Shown here: one piece after another, positions 7,309 to 13,869 of the stretch
How the letters are laid out: the number at the start of each line of letters is the position of its first letter
Position numbering within the stretch: position 1 is the stretch's first letter
Assembly (NCBI GenBank): GCA_030765325.1
Contig: JAVCCT010000170.1
Span: forward strand, 1-14,897
Origin: Candidatus Stygibacter frigidus
Lineage (GTDB): Bacteria; Cloacimonadota; Cloacimonadia; Cloacimonadales; TCS61
Direction: 5' to 3'
Length of the DNA stretch: 14,897 bases
Program-made: the position numbers and the translations under genes
The notes under the pieces: generated by a model
What the model was told of the DNA's origin: nothing
What the model saw: the letters and a program-made list of their open reading frames with translations, nothing else
The model's database searches: none

Positions 7309-9270
7309 TTATTCTGGCTGCAGGTAATATACAAATATGATTCCACTGGAGGGAAAGAGCCAGTGAGGTGAAGAGAGTGAGGTAGATGTGGGAGTCTGCA
7401 TTAATTGAGGGAATTTATTTTTACCAGCCAGGATGGGGATGATATTTTCCATTTGTAAAGATGCTGGATAGGTGAACTCAATATCAAGTTTATGAGTGAT
7501 GCCAGTGATATAGACCGTAAGTTGATGAAAACTGCGGGGATACCAGGTGAGGGTCTTGATCTCAAAAGTTACTTCCTGATCGATGAGTTTTTCCAGTTTT
7601 TCATGATAACAGGTGATCTCCAGACAGTTATTAACGATTCGGGTAGATGAATAGAGCTCAATATCATTAATTCGTGCTGATATTAGCTGGAAAGAATCTG
7701 GTGAGAGAGCAAGGCTTTCATCCAGCAGCCAGCGGTATTCCACATCAGGTTCCAGGAAATATTTATTGAGATTATCTTCGTTATTGGCACAGGCGATGCA
7801 GAAGGAATCAGCGCTGAGTATCTTACGAAAAGATAGCGAGGTGCGGGTGAGCCAGTAATCCTGTTTGGCGGGATCATCTGCGATGCTGAAATCTATGGAA
7901 TGCTGGAAATCATGACGGAAATGCACGTTATTATCCTGATCGCTGAAGATATTTTTGAGAATGTCTTGATAAACGAAATCTGCTATTTGAGAACCCTGCA
8001 TCCTCTGCTGCATGGCAGCTTCAATAATACGGTTCAATTTTGCATCATTATAATCTGAGGAAACGAATTCGCGACGAAGCAGGGGAGCAGTGGAAATGAG
8101 TTCATCTTCTTTATAAAAGAAGCGAGGTGCCCGTCTGCCAGTTTGACAGAGCAATTCATAAGGACTTCCTTTATATAAAGCCGAAACGTCTTCTACCCGC
8201 AGGTTAGGACTTTTGCCCAGCAGGGTTATCTCATCTCCTGCCTGGGCATTCAAAGTTGCAGTGAGATCAATAGCTATCATATCCATAGATACTTTGCCGA
8301 TCACGGGCAGAATAGCTTTCTTATGCAGCACCTTGCCAAGATTGGATAGCAGATAATCATATCCATCTGCATAACCTACAGGGATAATGGCATAATTGAG
8401 ATCATGTTTGCATTTATAGGTGAGGTTATAGCCGATATAGTCACCTTTTCGGGCAGTTTTTATCTGCGATATCCTGCTCTTGAATTTAAGTACTGGTTGC
8501 AGATCGATGACATTTCTTTGGGAATTATCAGTATAAAACCCATAAGTGAGAGCTCCGAAGCGGACAAGATTGCCGGGCGAATCTGTGAGATTGATAATTG
8601 CACTGCTATTGGCAGAATGGATATATTCCGGCAGTTCAGGCAGCGAATCAAGGAATTTCTGGAATAGACTTATCTGAAATTGCGAATACTCCTGATCATT
8701 TTCTGCTGCAGCAAAGTGAGTGAATATCCCCTGGATATTTATATTGGGCAAAGATTTACAAAGTTCATATAATTCATTAGCCTGAGAAAGCTCAGCACCA
8801 CTGCGTCCCATGCCGGTATCAATATTGAGATGAACAGGATAATTCTTTGAAGCCAGTTCATTAAGTGCTGAGGCAAACTCGTGATCAGAGATCGTGGGCA
8901 TCAGCGAATTTTCCAGGATATAGGGTATTTCTGACAGTAGTGAAGGAGATAAGATGAGTATCGGTTCCTTGATGCCGTAATATCTTAGCAGAGCACCTTC
9001 ATCTGCATTGGCAACGCCCAGAAAGGCTGCACCATAATCCAGGGCAGTTCGGGCGATTTCCAGAGCTCCATGACCATAGGCATCAGCTTTTACGATTTGC
9101 ATGATCCTGGTTTGAGGTGAAATTCTATCTGCGAGAGCTTTGAAATTATGCTGGTAGGCATCAAGATCGATTTCTACCCAGGAGCGGAATTCGTGAGTCG
9201 TGAGTCGTGAATCGTTAGTCGGGGGACGTGAATCGTGAGTTGTGAGTCGTGAGTCGTGGTTGTAATTCAT
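7309..9270 (-). CDS. alr: Alanine racemase with a long C-terminal extension
   Basis: Residues about 28-386 form a full alanine racemase, which interconverts L- and D-alanine for peptidoglycan. They include WVEIDLDAYQHN, the PLP-binding lysine in VKADAYGHGA (K61), LNIDTGMGRSG (148-158), RFG (238-240), the probable catalytic tyrosine in IGYNLTY (Y281), PVGYADGY (297-304), GKVSMDM and the family end LLCQTGRRAPR. Typical racemases stop near there at about 370 residues; this one continues for about 265 residues with no recognised motif, no membrane segment and a beta-rich look (for example SSGIIFVYYLQPE at the very end). Residues 4-28 are HDSRLTT-like heptads encoded by a 7-bp tandem repeat. No alternative start codon lies between residue 1 and the catalytic domain. 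No clear ribosome binding site precedes the ATG, but the phoH stop is only 3 bases upstream, so coupling is likely. Confidence 0.9.
   Translation of the reverse strand: MNYNHDSRLTTHDSRPPTNDSRLTTHEFRSWVEIDLDAYQHNFKALADRISPQTRIMQIVKADAYGHGALEIARTALDYGAAFLGVANADEGALLRYYGIKEPILILSPSLLSEIPYILENSLMPTISDHEFASALNELASKNYPVHLNIDTGMGRSGAELSQANELYELCKSLPNINIQGIFTHFAAAENDQEYSQFQISLFQKFLDSLPELPEYIHSANSSAIINLTDSPGNLVRFGALTYGFYTDNSQRNVIDLQPVLKFKSRISQIKTARKGDYIGYNLTYKCKHDLNYAIIPVGYADGYDYLLSNLGKVLHKKAILPVIGKVSMDMIAIDLTATLNAQAGDEITLLGKSPNLRVEDVSALYKGSPYELLCQTGRRAPRFFYKEDELISTAPLLRREFVSSDYNDAKLNRIIEAAMQQRMQGSQIADFVYQDILKNIFSDQDNNVHFRHDFQHSIDFSIADDPAKQDYWLTRTSLSFRKILSADSFCIACANNEDNLNKYFLEPDVEYRWLLDESLALSPDSFQLISARINDIELYSSTRIVNNCLEITCYHEKLEKLIDQEVTFEIKTLTWYPRSFHQLTVYITGITHKLDIEFTYPASLQMENIIPILAGKNKFPQLMQTPTSTSLSSPHWLFPSSGIIFVYYLQPE
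9193..9255. repeat. 7-bp tandem repeat (GTGAGTC units)
   Basis: About nine units of GTGAGTC and variants (GTGAATC, GTTAGTC, GTGAGTT), interrupted once by GGGGGAC, occupy the 5' end of the racemase gene. Because 7 is not a multiple of 3, three units give 21 bases and one heptapeptide, read on the minus strand as HDSRLTT. Unit gain or loss would shift the racemase frame unless it happens in threes. Confidence 0.85.
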
Positions 9271-9273
9271 AAT

Positions 9274-10626
9274 TTAGAAGAATTTAGCAGCGATATTTGC
9301 CAGTTGGGAGCGTTCACCTTTGAGCAGGGTGAAGTGTCCGACTATTTTTTCATTTTTAAGTTTTTCGCAGGCGATGCTTAAGCCGTTTGAACCGCTGTCA
9401 AGGTAGGGGATATCTATCTGATAAGGGTCGCCTGTGATGACCACCTTAGTGCCTTCACCGGCGCGGGTGATGATGGTTTTCATCTCATGGGGAGTAAGAT
9501 TCTGGGCTTCATCTATAATGATAAACTGATTAGGCAGGCTGCGTCCGCGGATATAGGTGAGAGGTTCCAGTTCGATAAAGCCGAAATCCAGATAGTCATT
9601 AAGAGAAGGTTTCTTTTTGCCAAAAATGCGACCATTGGCTTTGGATTCTTCTTCAGATTTTGTGGTGAGCAGGATTTCCATATTATCATATATGGGTTGC
9701 ATCCAGGGATTAAATTTTTCTGCTTTAGTGCCAGGCAGATAGCCAAGGTCTTTTCCCAGTGGGAATACAGGACGTGAAACCACCAGACGGGTGTAAAGGT
9801 CTTTTTCAACTACCTGATTAAGTCCTGCTGCCAGGGCAATAAGAGTTTTTCCTGTACCTGCTTTTCCGATCAGGCTCACAAGCTTAATCTCGGGATCAAG
9901 CAGTAGCTCAAATGCCATTGCCTGCTCAGGATTACGGGCAGTGATACCAAATAGCTCCTGATCCTGATAGAAAGTAGGTGGATAAAAGGAATCTGTATCG
10001 CAGTTGTAACGAGCAATTTCGATAATGTCCGGCTGATCTTCTGGATGATGCACTAATTTCAGGAATTGGTTAGGAACAAAATTGCCGTATTTGTTTTTAA
10101 GGACCTTCTTATTTCGAAAGGTTTCTATCAGCTCAAGATCACATTCCAGAACAGAGAAGCCTTCGTATAATTCATTGAAATTTATCTTTTCCGTTTCATA
10201 ATTTTCTGCCTTTAAGCCCACAGCATCAGCTTTGATGCGGACATTGGCATCTTTGGAGACGAGTATTACCGGAGTATCAGGATTCTCTTTATGAAGGAAA
10301 AGGGCGGTGCCGATGATAAGATTATCATTATTATCCGTGATCAGGATTTCTTTGGCAGTTTCTGAAATATAGCGGCTGAGTACTACACGGATAGTGCCAC
10401 CATTTTCTGTTTTAACGCCATCCTGAAGGCTGCCGGTATTACGCAGATCATCAAGCAGTCTGCCTATTTGACGGGCATTTCTGCCTTTCTCATCAAGACC
10501 TTTTTTGAAATTATCTATCTCCTCTATTACTGTGATGGGAACAACAATCTGATTATCTTCAAAGGCAAAGAGCGCATCCGGATTGTGGATGAGCACATTT
10601 GTGTCGAGAACATATATTTTCTTCAT
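9274..10626 (-). CDS. PhoH family protein with N-terminal PIN domain (PhoH2/YlaK-like)
   Basis: A 450-residue fusion of a PIN-type nuclease domain and a PhoH ATPase, a family linked to ATP-driven RNA unwinding and cleavage. The PIN domain (1 to about 150) begins YVLDTNVLIHNP with acidic D8, followed by VIEEID (E35/E36), ITDNNDN (D99, D102) and VSKDANVR (D126). The PhoH part has Walker A GKAGTGKT (254-261), VSRPVFPLGKDLGYLPG (283-299), Walker B FIIIDEAQN (368-376) and VITGDPYQID (396-405). The length and order fit the full-length PhoH2 type rather than the shorter Ybez-type PhoH. AGGAG lies 6 nt before the ATG. It is first in the minus-strand unit with the racemase and the ABC exporter and is divergent from the DGR target gene. 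Confidence 0.93.
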   Translation of the reverse strand: MKKIYVLDTNVLIHNPDALFAFEDNQIVVPITVIEEIDNFKKGLDEKGRNARQIGRLLDDLRNTGSLQDGVKTENGGTIRVVLSRYISETAKEILITDNNDNLIIGTALFLHKENPDTPVILVSKDANVRIKADAVGLKAENYETEKINFNELYEGFSVLECDLELIETFRNKKVLKNKYGNFVPNQFLKLVHHPEDQPDIIEIARYNCDTDSFYPPTFYQDQELFGITARNPEQAMAFELLLDPEIKLVSLIGKAGTGKTLIALAAGLNQVVEKDLYTRLVVSRPVFPLGKDLGYLPGTKAEKFNPWMQPIYDNMEILLTTKSEEESKANGRIFGKKKPSLNDYLDFGFIELEPLTYIRGRSLPNQFIIIDEAQNLTPHEMKTIITRAGEGTKVVITGDPYQIDIPYLDSGSNGLSIACEKLKNEKIVGHFTLLKGERSQLANIAAKFF

Positions 10627-10683
10627 TTAGTACTCCTGAGAAAAGATTAAAAGTGCTGGTTTTTTTGTCAATTTAAGACTTTA

Positions 10684-10689
10684 ATTATA
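10684..10689 (-). promoter_or_regulatory. Possible -10 element for phoH
   Basis: A perfect TATAAT on the minus strand about 58 bases upstream of the phoH ATG. No convincing -35 lies 16-18 bases upstream because that stretch is the ATCCGTGT-type repeat. A separate TTGACA occurs closer to the gene but would leave almost no leader. Candidate only. Confidence 0.3.
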
Positions 10690-10728
10690 GAACACGGATT
10701 GGGCGGATTACGCGGATTTACACTGATA
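10687..10728 (-). repeat. Dispersed ATCCGTGT-type intergenic repeat, copy 2
   Basis: Read on the minus strand this stretch is built from the words ATCAGTGTAA, ATCCGCGTA, ATCCGCCCA and ATCCGTGTTCTAT. It shares its vocabulary and its GTGTTCTAT end with the run at 2119-2160. The bases just after it supply the TATAAT candidate for phoH. Confidence 0.55.
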
Positions 10729-10848
10729 ATGTAATGTAAGATATTTTTAACCGCTGAAGTCGCGAAATGACGCTAAAGAATGTGATGTAAGAATTTTCAC
10801 CACAGAGTTCAGTAAAGTGTATCATTTAAACTCGAAAACTTAACAATT

Positions 10849-10962
10849 ATCTTCTGAATCAGGATTTACAGGATTAAATAAATTAACAGGATTGCCCCCT
10901 TCCTAACTTCTTTTCTTAATCCTGAAAATATCCCAAATCCTGTAAATCCTGATTCAGAAGAT
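10849..10962. repeat. 27-bp perfect inverted repeat element, upstream of the DGR target gene
   Basis: The arms 10849-10875 and 10936-10962 are exact reverse complements (27 bp), built around TGAATCAGGATTTACAGGAT. The interior carries a second partial pair (CAGGATT 10887-10893 with AATCCTG 10918-10924) and a core at 10903-10922. The reverse complement of that core is identical over 20 bases to 13321-13340 in the hairpin element downstream of the target gene. It carries no believable gene. A dispersed palindromic or MITE-like repeat is the simplest reading. Confidence 0.8.
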
Positions 10963-11015
10963 TTCTTGAAAATCATGATTGAAGATTGATTAATAAAATA
11001 TTCGACGGATAGTGT

Positions 11016-11021
11016 TATACT
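11016..11021 (+). promoter_or_regulatory. Possible -10 element of the DGR target gene
   Basis: TATACT lies 44 bases before the target ATG, in an AT-rich stretch just after the inverted repeat. No good -35 hexamer sits at the ideal distance, so this is weak. The ribosome binding site is clearer: GAGGG at 11058-11062, 3 bases before the ATG. Confidence 0.3.
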
Positions 11022-11065
11022 TATGATTGTGCTATTAAATAATATCAAGGCTTAAAAGAGGGATT

Positions 11066-13039
11066 ATGAAGAGGATATTTGTAATATTTATATTTGTGCT
11101 ATCAGTATATGTGTATGGCAGTCAGTTTCAGATTTTGCAAGAGCCTGCTGAGATTACTATGCACGCCGGGTTTGTGAATCTGCCGGATGGTGACCGTTAT
11201 GATATCAATGGTGATCTTTGCGGAATGCTGATCGTGCGGACAGGGATTGAGGAAATGAATATAGACAGTCCCATGCGTAACCGGCAGATCAATAAAGCAG
11301 GCGAATACTGGGTGGTTCTATCACCTGGAGCTGCTTATGTGGATTTGAAGAAAGTGGATTATGCGACATTAATGGTAGATTTCCGGCAGTCTATCAATAG
11401 AATAGAATCCGGTAAGGTTTATGAGATGACAATTGACGGGGATGGGGGAGGTGAGTTTGTTACTATTTCTATAATCGCTGAGCCGGAAGGAGCTGAAAAG
11501 TGGTTGGATGGTGAATTACTGGGAATTGCAGCGAGCTATCCAGTCAAGAAAGGTGAGCATCAGTTAAAGATAAAGCAGGAAGGCTATAAATCTTATAGTG
11601 CCACAATCACGGTTGATGAAGATAATGTACTTTTTAAAGATATTGAGCTGGATAGGCAGCGCCCTGTGATGATCACTATCACCAGCGAACCGCAGGGTGC
11701 AGAGCTGTATCTGGATGGAGTCAAAGAAGGCGAAACCAATATTCAGCCTTTCCGCTTTCCCCAGGAATACGAGCTGCGGCTGGTCTTAGATAAATATGAC
11801 ACAATAGAAGAAAAAATAATTGTGCAGGAAACCGGTAGTAATACCTGGCATTATGATCTGGTGAAGGTAACATCCATATTATCAATTGACGTCACTCCCG
11901 CAGCAGCAGATATATTTATCAATAATCAAAAGCTGACTGGCAAAAGTAAAGAAGTATCGGCTGGGCAGTATTTGATCGAGGTATCCTGTGATGGCTGGTA
12001 TCCTGAAAGCAGGAATATCATAATCGAAAAAGGAAGCGATAAAAGAGAAAGCTTTACGCTTATTCAGAAAACCGGCAGTCTGCAGGTAACAGTAAGTCCC
12101 ATGGAAGCAGAAAGCATTTTGAAGAGAAGAGGCAGCGAAATCAAAAATTGGACTGGCTCGCAATACCTGGATGATCTGCCTGTAGGTGAATATGAACTTA
12201 CCACGAGTTTGAGCAGCTATCAAACGGAAAGCAGCAAAATTATAATCAAAGAAAAAGAAATATCAACAGCAAAGGTAAACCTTATTCCCGGACGTAGTAA
12301 ACCGCCAATTTCCAGCAGCAATGTGGAGATGGTTTTTGTGGAAGGCGGTACTTTTCAGATGGGATCAAATGATGGTGGTAGTGATGAAAAACCTGTACAC
12401 CGTGTGACTGTGAGTGATTTTTATATTGGGAAGTATGAAGTAACTCAAGAGCTTTATGAATCTGTGATGGGTAAGAATCCTTCTCATTTCAAGGGATCAG
12501 GTAAAGATGCACCAATAGAAAAGGTTAGCTGGTATGATGCGGTGGAATTTTGCAATAAACTGAGTGATAAAGAAGGACTCAGTCGTTGTTATACAGGCTC
12601 TGGGAAAAACATAGATTGTGACTTTAATGCTAATGGCTACAGGTTGCCAACAGAAGCTGAATGGGAATATGCTGCCCGAGGAGGTAATGGAAGCAAAGGT
12701 TATAAATATTCTGGGAGCGATGACATTGGAAGCGTTGCATGGTATAGTAGTAACTCTGGAAGTAAAACTCATAGTGTTGGTGGTAAAAAAGCTAATGAGA
12801 TGGGTATTTACGATATTAGTGGAAACGTGTGGGAATGGTGCTGGGACTGGTATGGTGATTATAGTAGTGGTTCGCAGAAGAATCCGAGGGGATCATCATC
12901 GGGCGCTAGCCGTGTGCTTCGGGGTGGTAGCTGGAACGGCGATGCCAGTAGCTGTCGTTCAGCTAATCGCAGTTGCGGCAGTCCTGGCAGCAGCTTCGAC
13001 TACCTCCTCGGCTTCCGCTTAGCCTGCAGTTCTAAATAG
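11066..13039 (+). CDS. DGR target: secreted PEGA-repeat protein with C-terminal FGE-sulfatase (C-type-lectin-fold) variable domain
   Basis: A 657-residue exported protein. Residues 1-18 are a signal peptide (KR, a hydrophobic core, then YVYG before SQ). An N-terminal domain of unknown type (20-125, with DRYDINGDLCG) is followed by four tandem PEGA-like units at about 132-197, 200-268, 269-335 and 337-407, with cores such as EPEGAEKWLDG and EPQGAELYLDG. Residues 420-655 are an FGE-sulfatase domain with MVFVEGGTFQMGS, YEVTQELY, PIEKVSWYDAVEFCNKLS, YRLPTEAEWEYAARGG, DISGNVWEWCWDWY, RVLRGGSW and GFRLA. The last about 45 residues lie in the variable repeat, where the fold displays ligand contacts. 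The domain is probably a binding scaffold rather than an active formylglycine enzyme, since DGR targets use this fold for display; that is inference. Ligand and cell-surface anchor are unknown. GAGGG lies just before the ATG. Accessory and RT genes follow on the same strand. Confidence 0.92.
   Translation: MKRIFVIFIFVLSVYVYGSQFQILQEPAEITMHAGFVNLPDGDRYDINGDLCGMLIVRTGIEEMNIDSPMRNRQINKAGEYWVVLSPGAAYVDLKKVDYATLMVDFRQSINRIESGKVYEMTIDGDGGGEFVTISIIAEPEGAEKWLDGELLGIAASYPVKKGEHQLKIKQEGYKSYSATITVDEDNVLFKDIELDRQRPVMITITSEPQGAELYLDGVKEGETNIQPFRFPQEYELRLVLDKYDTIEEKIIVQETGSNTWHYDLVKVTSILSIDVTPAAADIFINNQKLTGKSKEVSAGQYLIEVSCDGWYPESRNIIIEKGSDKRESFTLIQKTGSLQVTVSPMEAESILKRRGSEIKNWTGSQYLDDLPVGEYELTTSLSSYQTESSKIIIKEKEISTAKVNLIPGRSKPPISSSNVEMVFVEGGTFQMGSNDGGSDEKPVHRVTVSDFYIGKYEVTQELYESVMGKNPSHFKGSGKDAPIEKVSWYDAVEFCNKLSDKEGLSRCYTGSGKNIDCDFNANGYRLPTEAEWEYAARGGNGSKGYKYSGSDDIGSVAWYSSNSGSKTHSVGGKKANEMGIYDISGNVWEWCWDWYGDYSSGSQKNPRGSSSGASRVLRGGSWNGDASSCRSANRSCGSPGSSFDYLLGFRLACSSK
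12901..13030 (+). repeat. DGR variable repeat (VR)
   Basis: The segment from 12901 aligns without gaps to 14841-14897, the template. In 57 bases there are 8 differences. Seven (12909, 12917, 12918, 12938, 12939, 12941, 12951) are at template adenines, out of 14 adenines in the aligned part. The eighth (12905, G for T) is near the 5' end, where the homology may not yet have begun. At protein level S615, L618, G625, D626 and S629 replace template Asn codons. The 3' limit is estimated, because the template runs off the window. The GC-rich end (about 13004-13030, encoding LLGFRLACSS) is the likely site where mutagenic homing initiates (IMH). Confidence 0.93.
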
Positions 13040-13044
13040 AGTTC

Positions 13045-13079
13045 TTTCTTTCTTTGAGCTATAAAAGAAAGAAATTTTT
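13045..13079 (+). terminator. Post-VR hairpin, possible terminator or DGR homing hairpin
   Basis: TTTCTTTCTTT (13045-13055) pairs exactly with AAAGAAAGAAA (13064-13074) around an 8-nt loop, followed by five T. It starts 6 bases after the target stop codon. As RNA it is an AT-rich terminator-like structure. As DNA it occupies the place where several DGRs carry a cruciform needed for efficient retrohoming. Both roles may apply. It may also separate expression of the target from the accessory and RT genes. Confidence 0.65.
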
Positions 13080-13093
13080 CAATGTAATGGAGA

Positions 13094-13133
13094 TAAAGGG
13101 CGGAGCGGTAGCGGAGAGCGGAGCGTACCTTTA
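13094..13133 (+). repeat. GCGGAGCG direct repeats inside a small stem
   Basis: GCGGAGCG occurs at 13100-13107 and 13118-13125 with a partial copy between them, bracketed by TAAAGG (13094-13099) and CCTTTA (13128-13133), which can pair. The 8-mer GTAATGGA flanks the whole at 13084-13091 and 13135-13142. The composition is more GC-rich than the surroundings. Function unknown. Confidence 0.45.
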
Positions 13134-13171
13134 CGTAATGGAATGGATAAATTTCGAGCAGGGTTAACGCG

Positions 13172-13288
13172 TAAGTTATTGAGTTAAGATATCGTACTCG
13201 ATAGATTGACTTAAGAAGTAGGGGGGGGGGGGACGTTAGTCGTTCTTAAGTCGATCTGATGAGTACATCATCTCAACTCAATAACTTA
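13172..13288. repeat. 46-bp imperfect inverted repeat with a 12-G loop
   Basis: Arms 13172-13217 and 13243-13288 match at 38 of 46 positions when one is reverse-complemented, with perfect outer (TAAGTTATTGAGTT) and inner (GACTTAAGAA) ends. The 25-nt loop holds an uninterrupted run of 12 G (13221-13232). Each arm has its own small internal palindrome (ATCGTACTCGAT, and GATGAGTACATCATC), which accounts for most mismatches between arms. It contains no gene and lies between the VR and the accessory gene. Confidence 0.8.
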
Positions 13289-13304
13289 GTCGGGGGAAAG
13301 TGTC

Positions 13305-13369
13305 TGAATCAGGATTAACCGGATTAAGAAAAGAAGTTAGAAGATGGTAATCCTGTTAATCCTGATTCA
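13305..13369. repeat. 22-bp inverted repeat element, related to 10849-10962
   Basis: Arms 13305-13326 and 13348-13369 are reverse complements with one mismatch and use the same TGAATCAGGATTAAC-type words as the upstream element. Bases 13321-13340 are identical over 20 bases to the minus strand of 10903-10922. The two elements therefore belong to one family and lie in opposite orientation around the target gene. The ribosome binding site of the HRDC gene begins 7 bases after it. Confidence 0.75.
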
Positions 13370-13386
13370 TAAAAGAGGAGGGTTAT

Positions 13387-13869
13387 GTGCAGTTTATGCT
13401 TTATTTGATACCAGTAGATGACAATGGTAGAGCTTTGGAGGAGATGAATGTTTTTTTGCGTAGTCATCGTATATTAGAGGAGCAGCATGAATTAGTATCA
13501 GGTAAAAATGGGACATCTTGGCATTTTTGTTTGAAATATCTGGAATATGGAGTTAGAGATAATAGCAATCGGACTAAAAAGGTAAAAGTAGATTATCGAA
13601 AATTACTTGATGATAAGACATTTATGCGTTTTTCAGTTTTTCGGGAGTTGCGGAAACAGATAGCGAGGGAAGAAGCTATACCCGCGTATGCGGTGTTTTT
13701 GGATGAGGAATTAGCAGAAATATCTAAAATAGAGGAATTGAGTATAGCCAAGATAAAGGGTATAAAGGGAATAGGTGAGATGAAGATCAAGAAATATGGT
13801 GAGAGAATATTAGGGATGTATAAAGAGAGAGGAGTTGAAAAAGATGCACAGAGTGGGAAATCTGATTGA
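13387..13869 (+). CDS. HRDC-domain DGR accessory protein
   Basis: A 160-residue protein with an N-terminal region (1-75; MQFMLYLIPVDDNG, ALEEMNVFLRSHRILEEQHELV, SWHFCLKYLEYG) and a C-terminal HRDC domain (about 80-147). The HRDC part shows FRELRKQIAREEAIPAYAVF, then IKGIKGIGEMKIKKYGERIL. HRDC is a small helical nucleic-acid-binding domain found in RecQ and RNase D. In one branch of DGRs it accompanies the RT in place of Avd, presumably helping template RNA or cDNA handling. That role is known for DGR accessory proteins in general and is inferred here. Translation starts at GTG 13387, because AGAGGAGGG ends 4 bases upstream; the ATG three codons later is too far. The 3' end overlaps the RT gene by 26 bases. 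Confidence 0.85.
   Translation: MQFMLYLIPVDDNGRALEEMNVFLRSHRILEEQHELVSGKNGTSWHFCLKYLEYGVRDNSNRTKKVKVDYRKLLDDKTFMRFSVFRELRKQIAREEAIPAYAVFLDEELAEISKIEELSIAKIKGIKGIGEMKIKKYGERILGMYKERGVEKDAQSGKSD

Noticed and set aside
9193..9255. CRISPR array in the racemase 5' end
   Set aside because: Units are 7 bp in direct tandem with no spacers and no cas genes nearby.
10640..10660. TTGACA close to phoH as its -35 box
   Set aside because: Any matching -10 would place the transcript start on or next to the ribosome binding site.
10866..11048. Minus-strand 60-residue frame upstream of the target
   Set aside because: It is a translation of the inverted-repeat element and has no ribosome binding site or family resemblance.
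12618..13022. Alternative 134-residue plus-strand frame inside the target gene
   Set aside because: It is a shadow of the FGE domain frame with low-complexity Val/Ala composition and no independent start signal.
11066..13039. Target as an active formylglycine-generating enzyme for sulfatases
   Set aside because: The C-terminal active region is the mutated VR, the family end is GFRLA rather than the GFRC form, and no sulfatase gene is nearby; a binding scaffold fits better.
10849..13369. Composite transposon around the target gene
   Set aside because: The bracketing elements carry no transposase and no target-site duplication was found; only the repeat relationship is reported.
13835..13843. 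TTG at 13835 as the start of the reverse transcriptase
   Set aside because: It directly abuts the ribosome binding site, leaving no spacing; ATG at 13844 has 9 bases of spacing.
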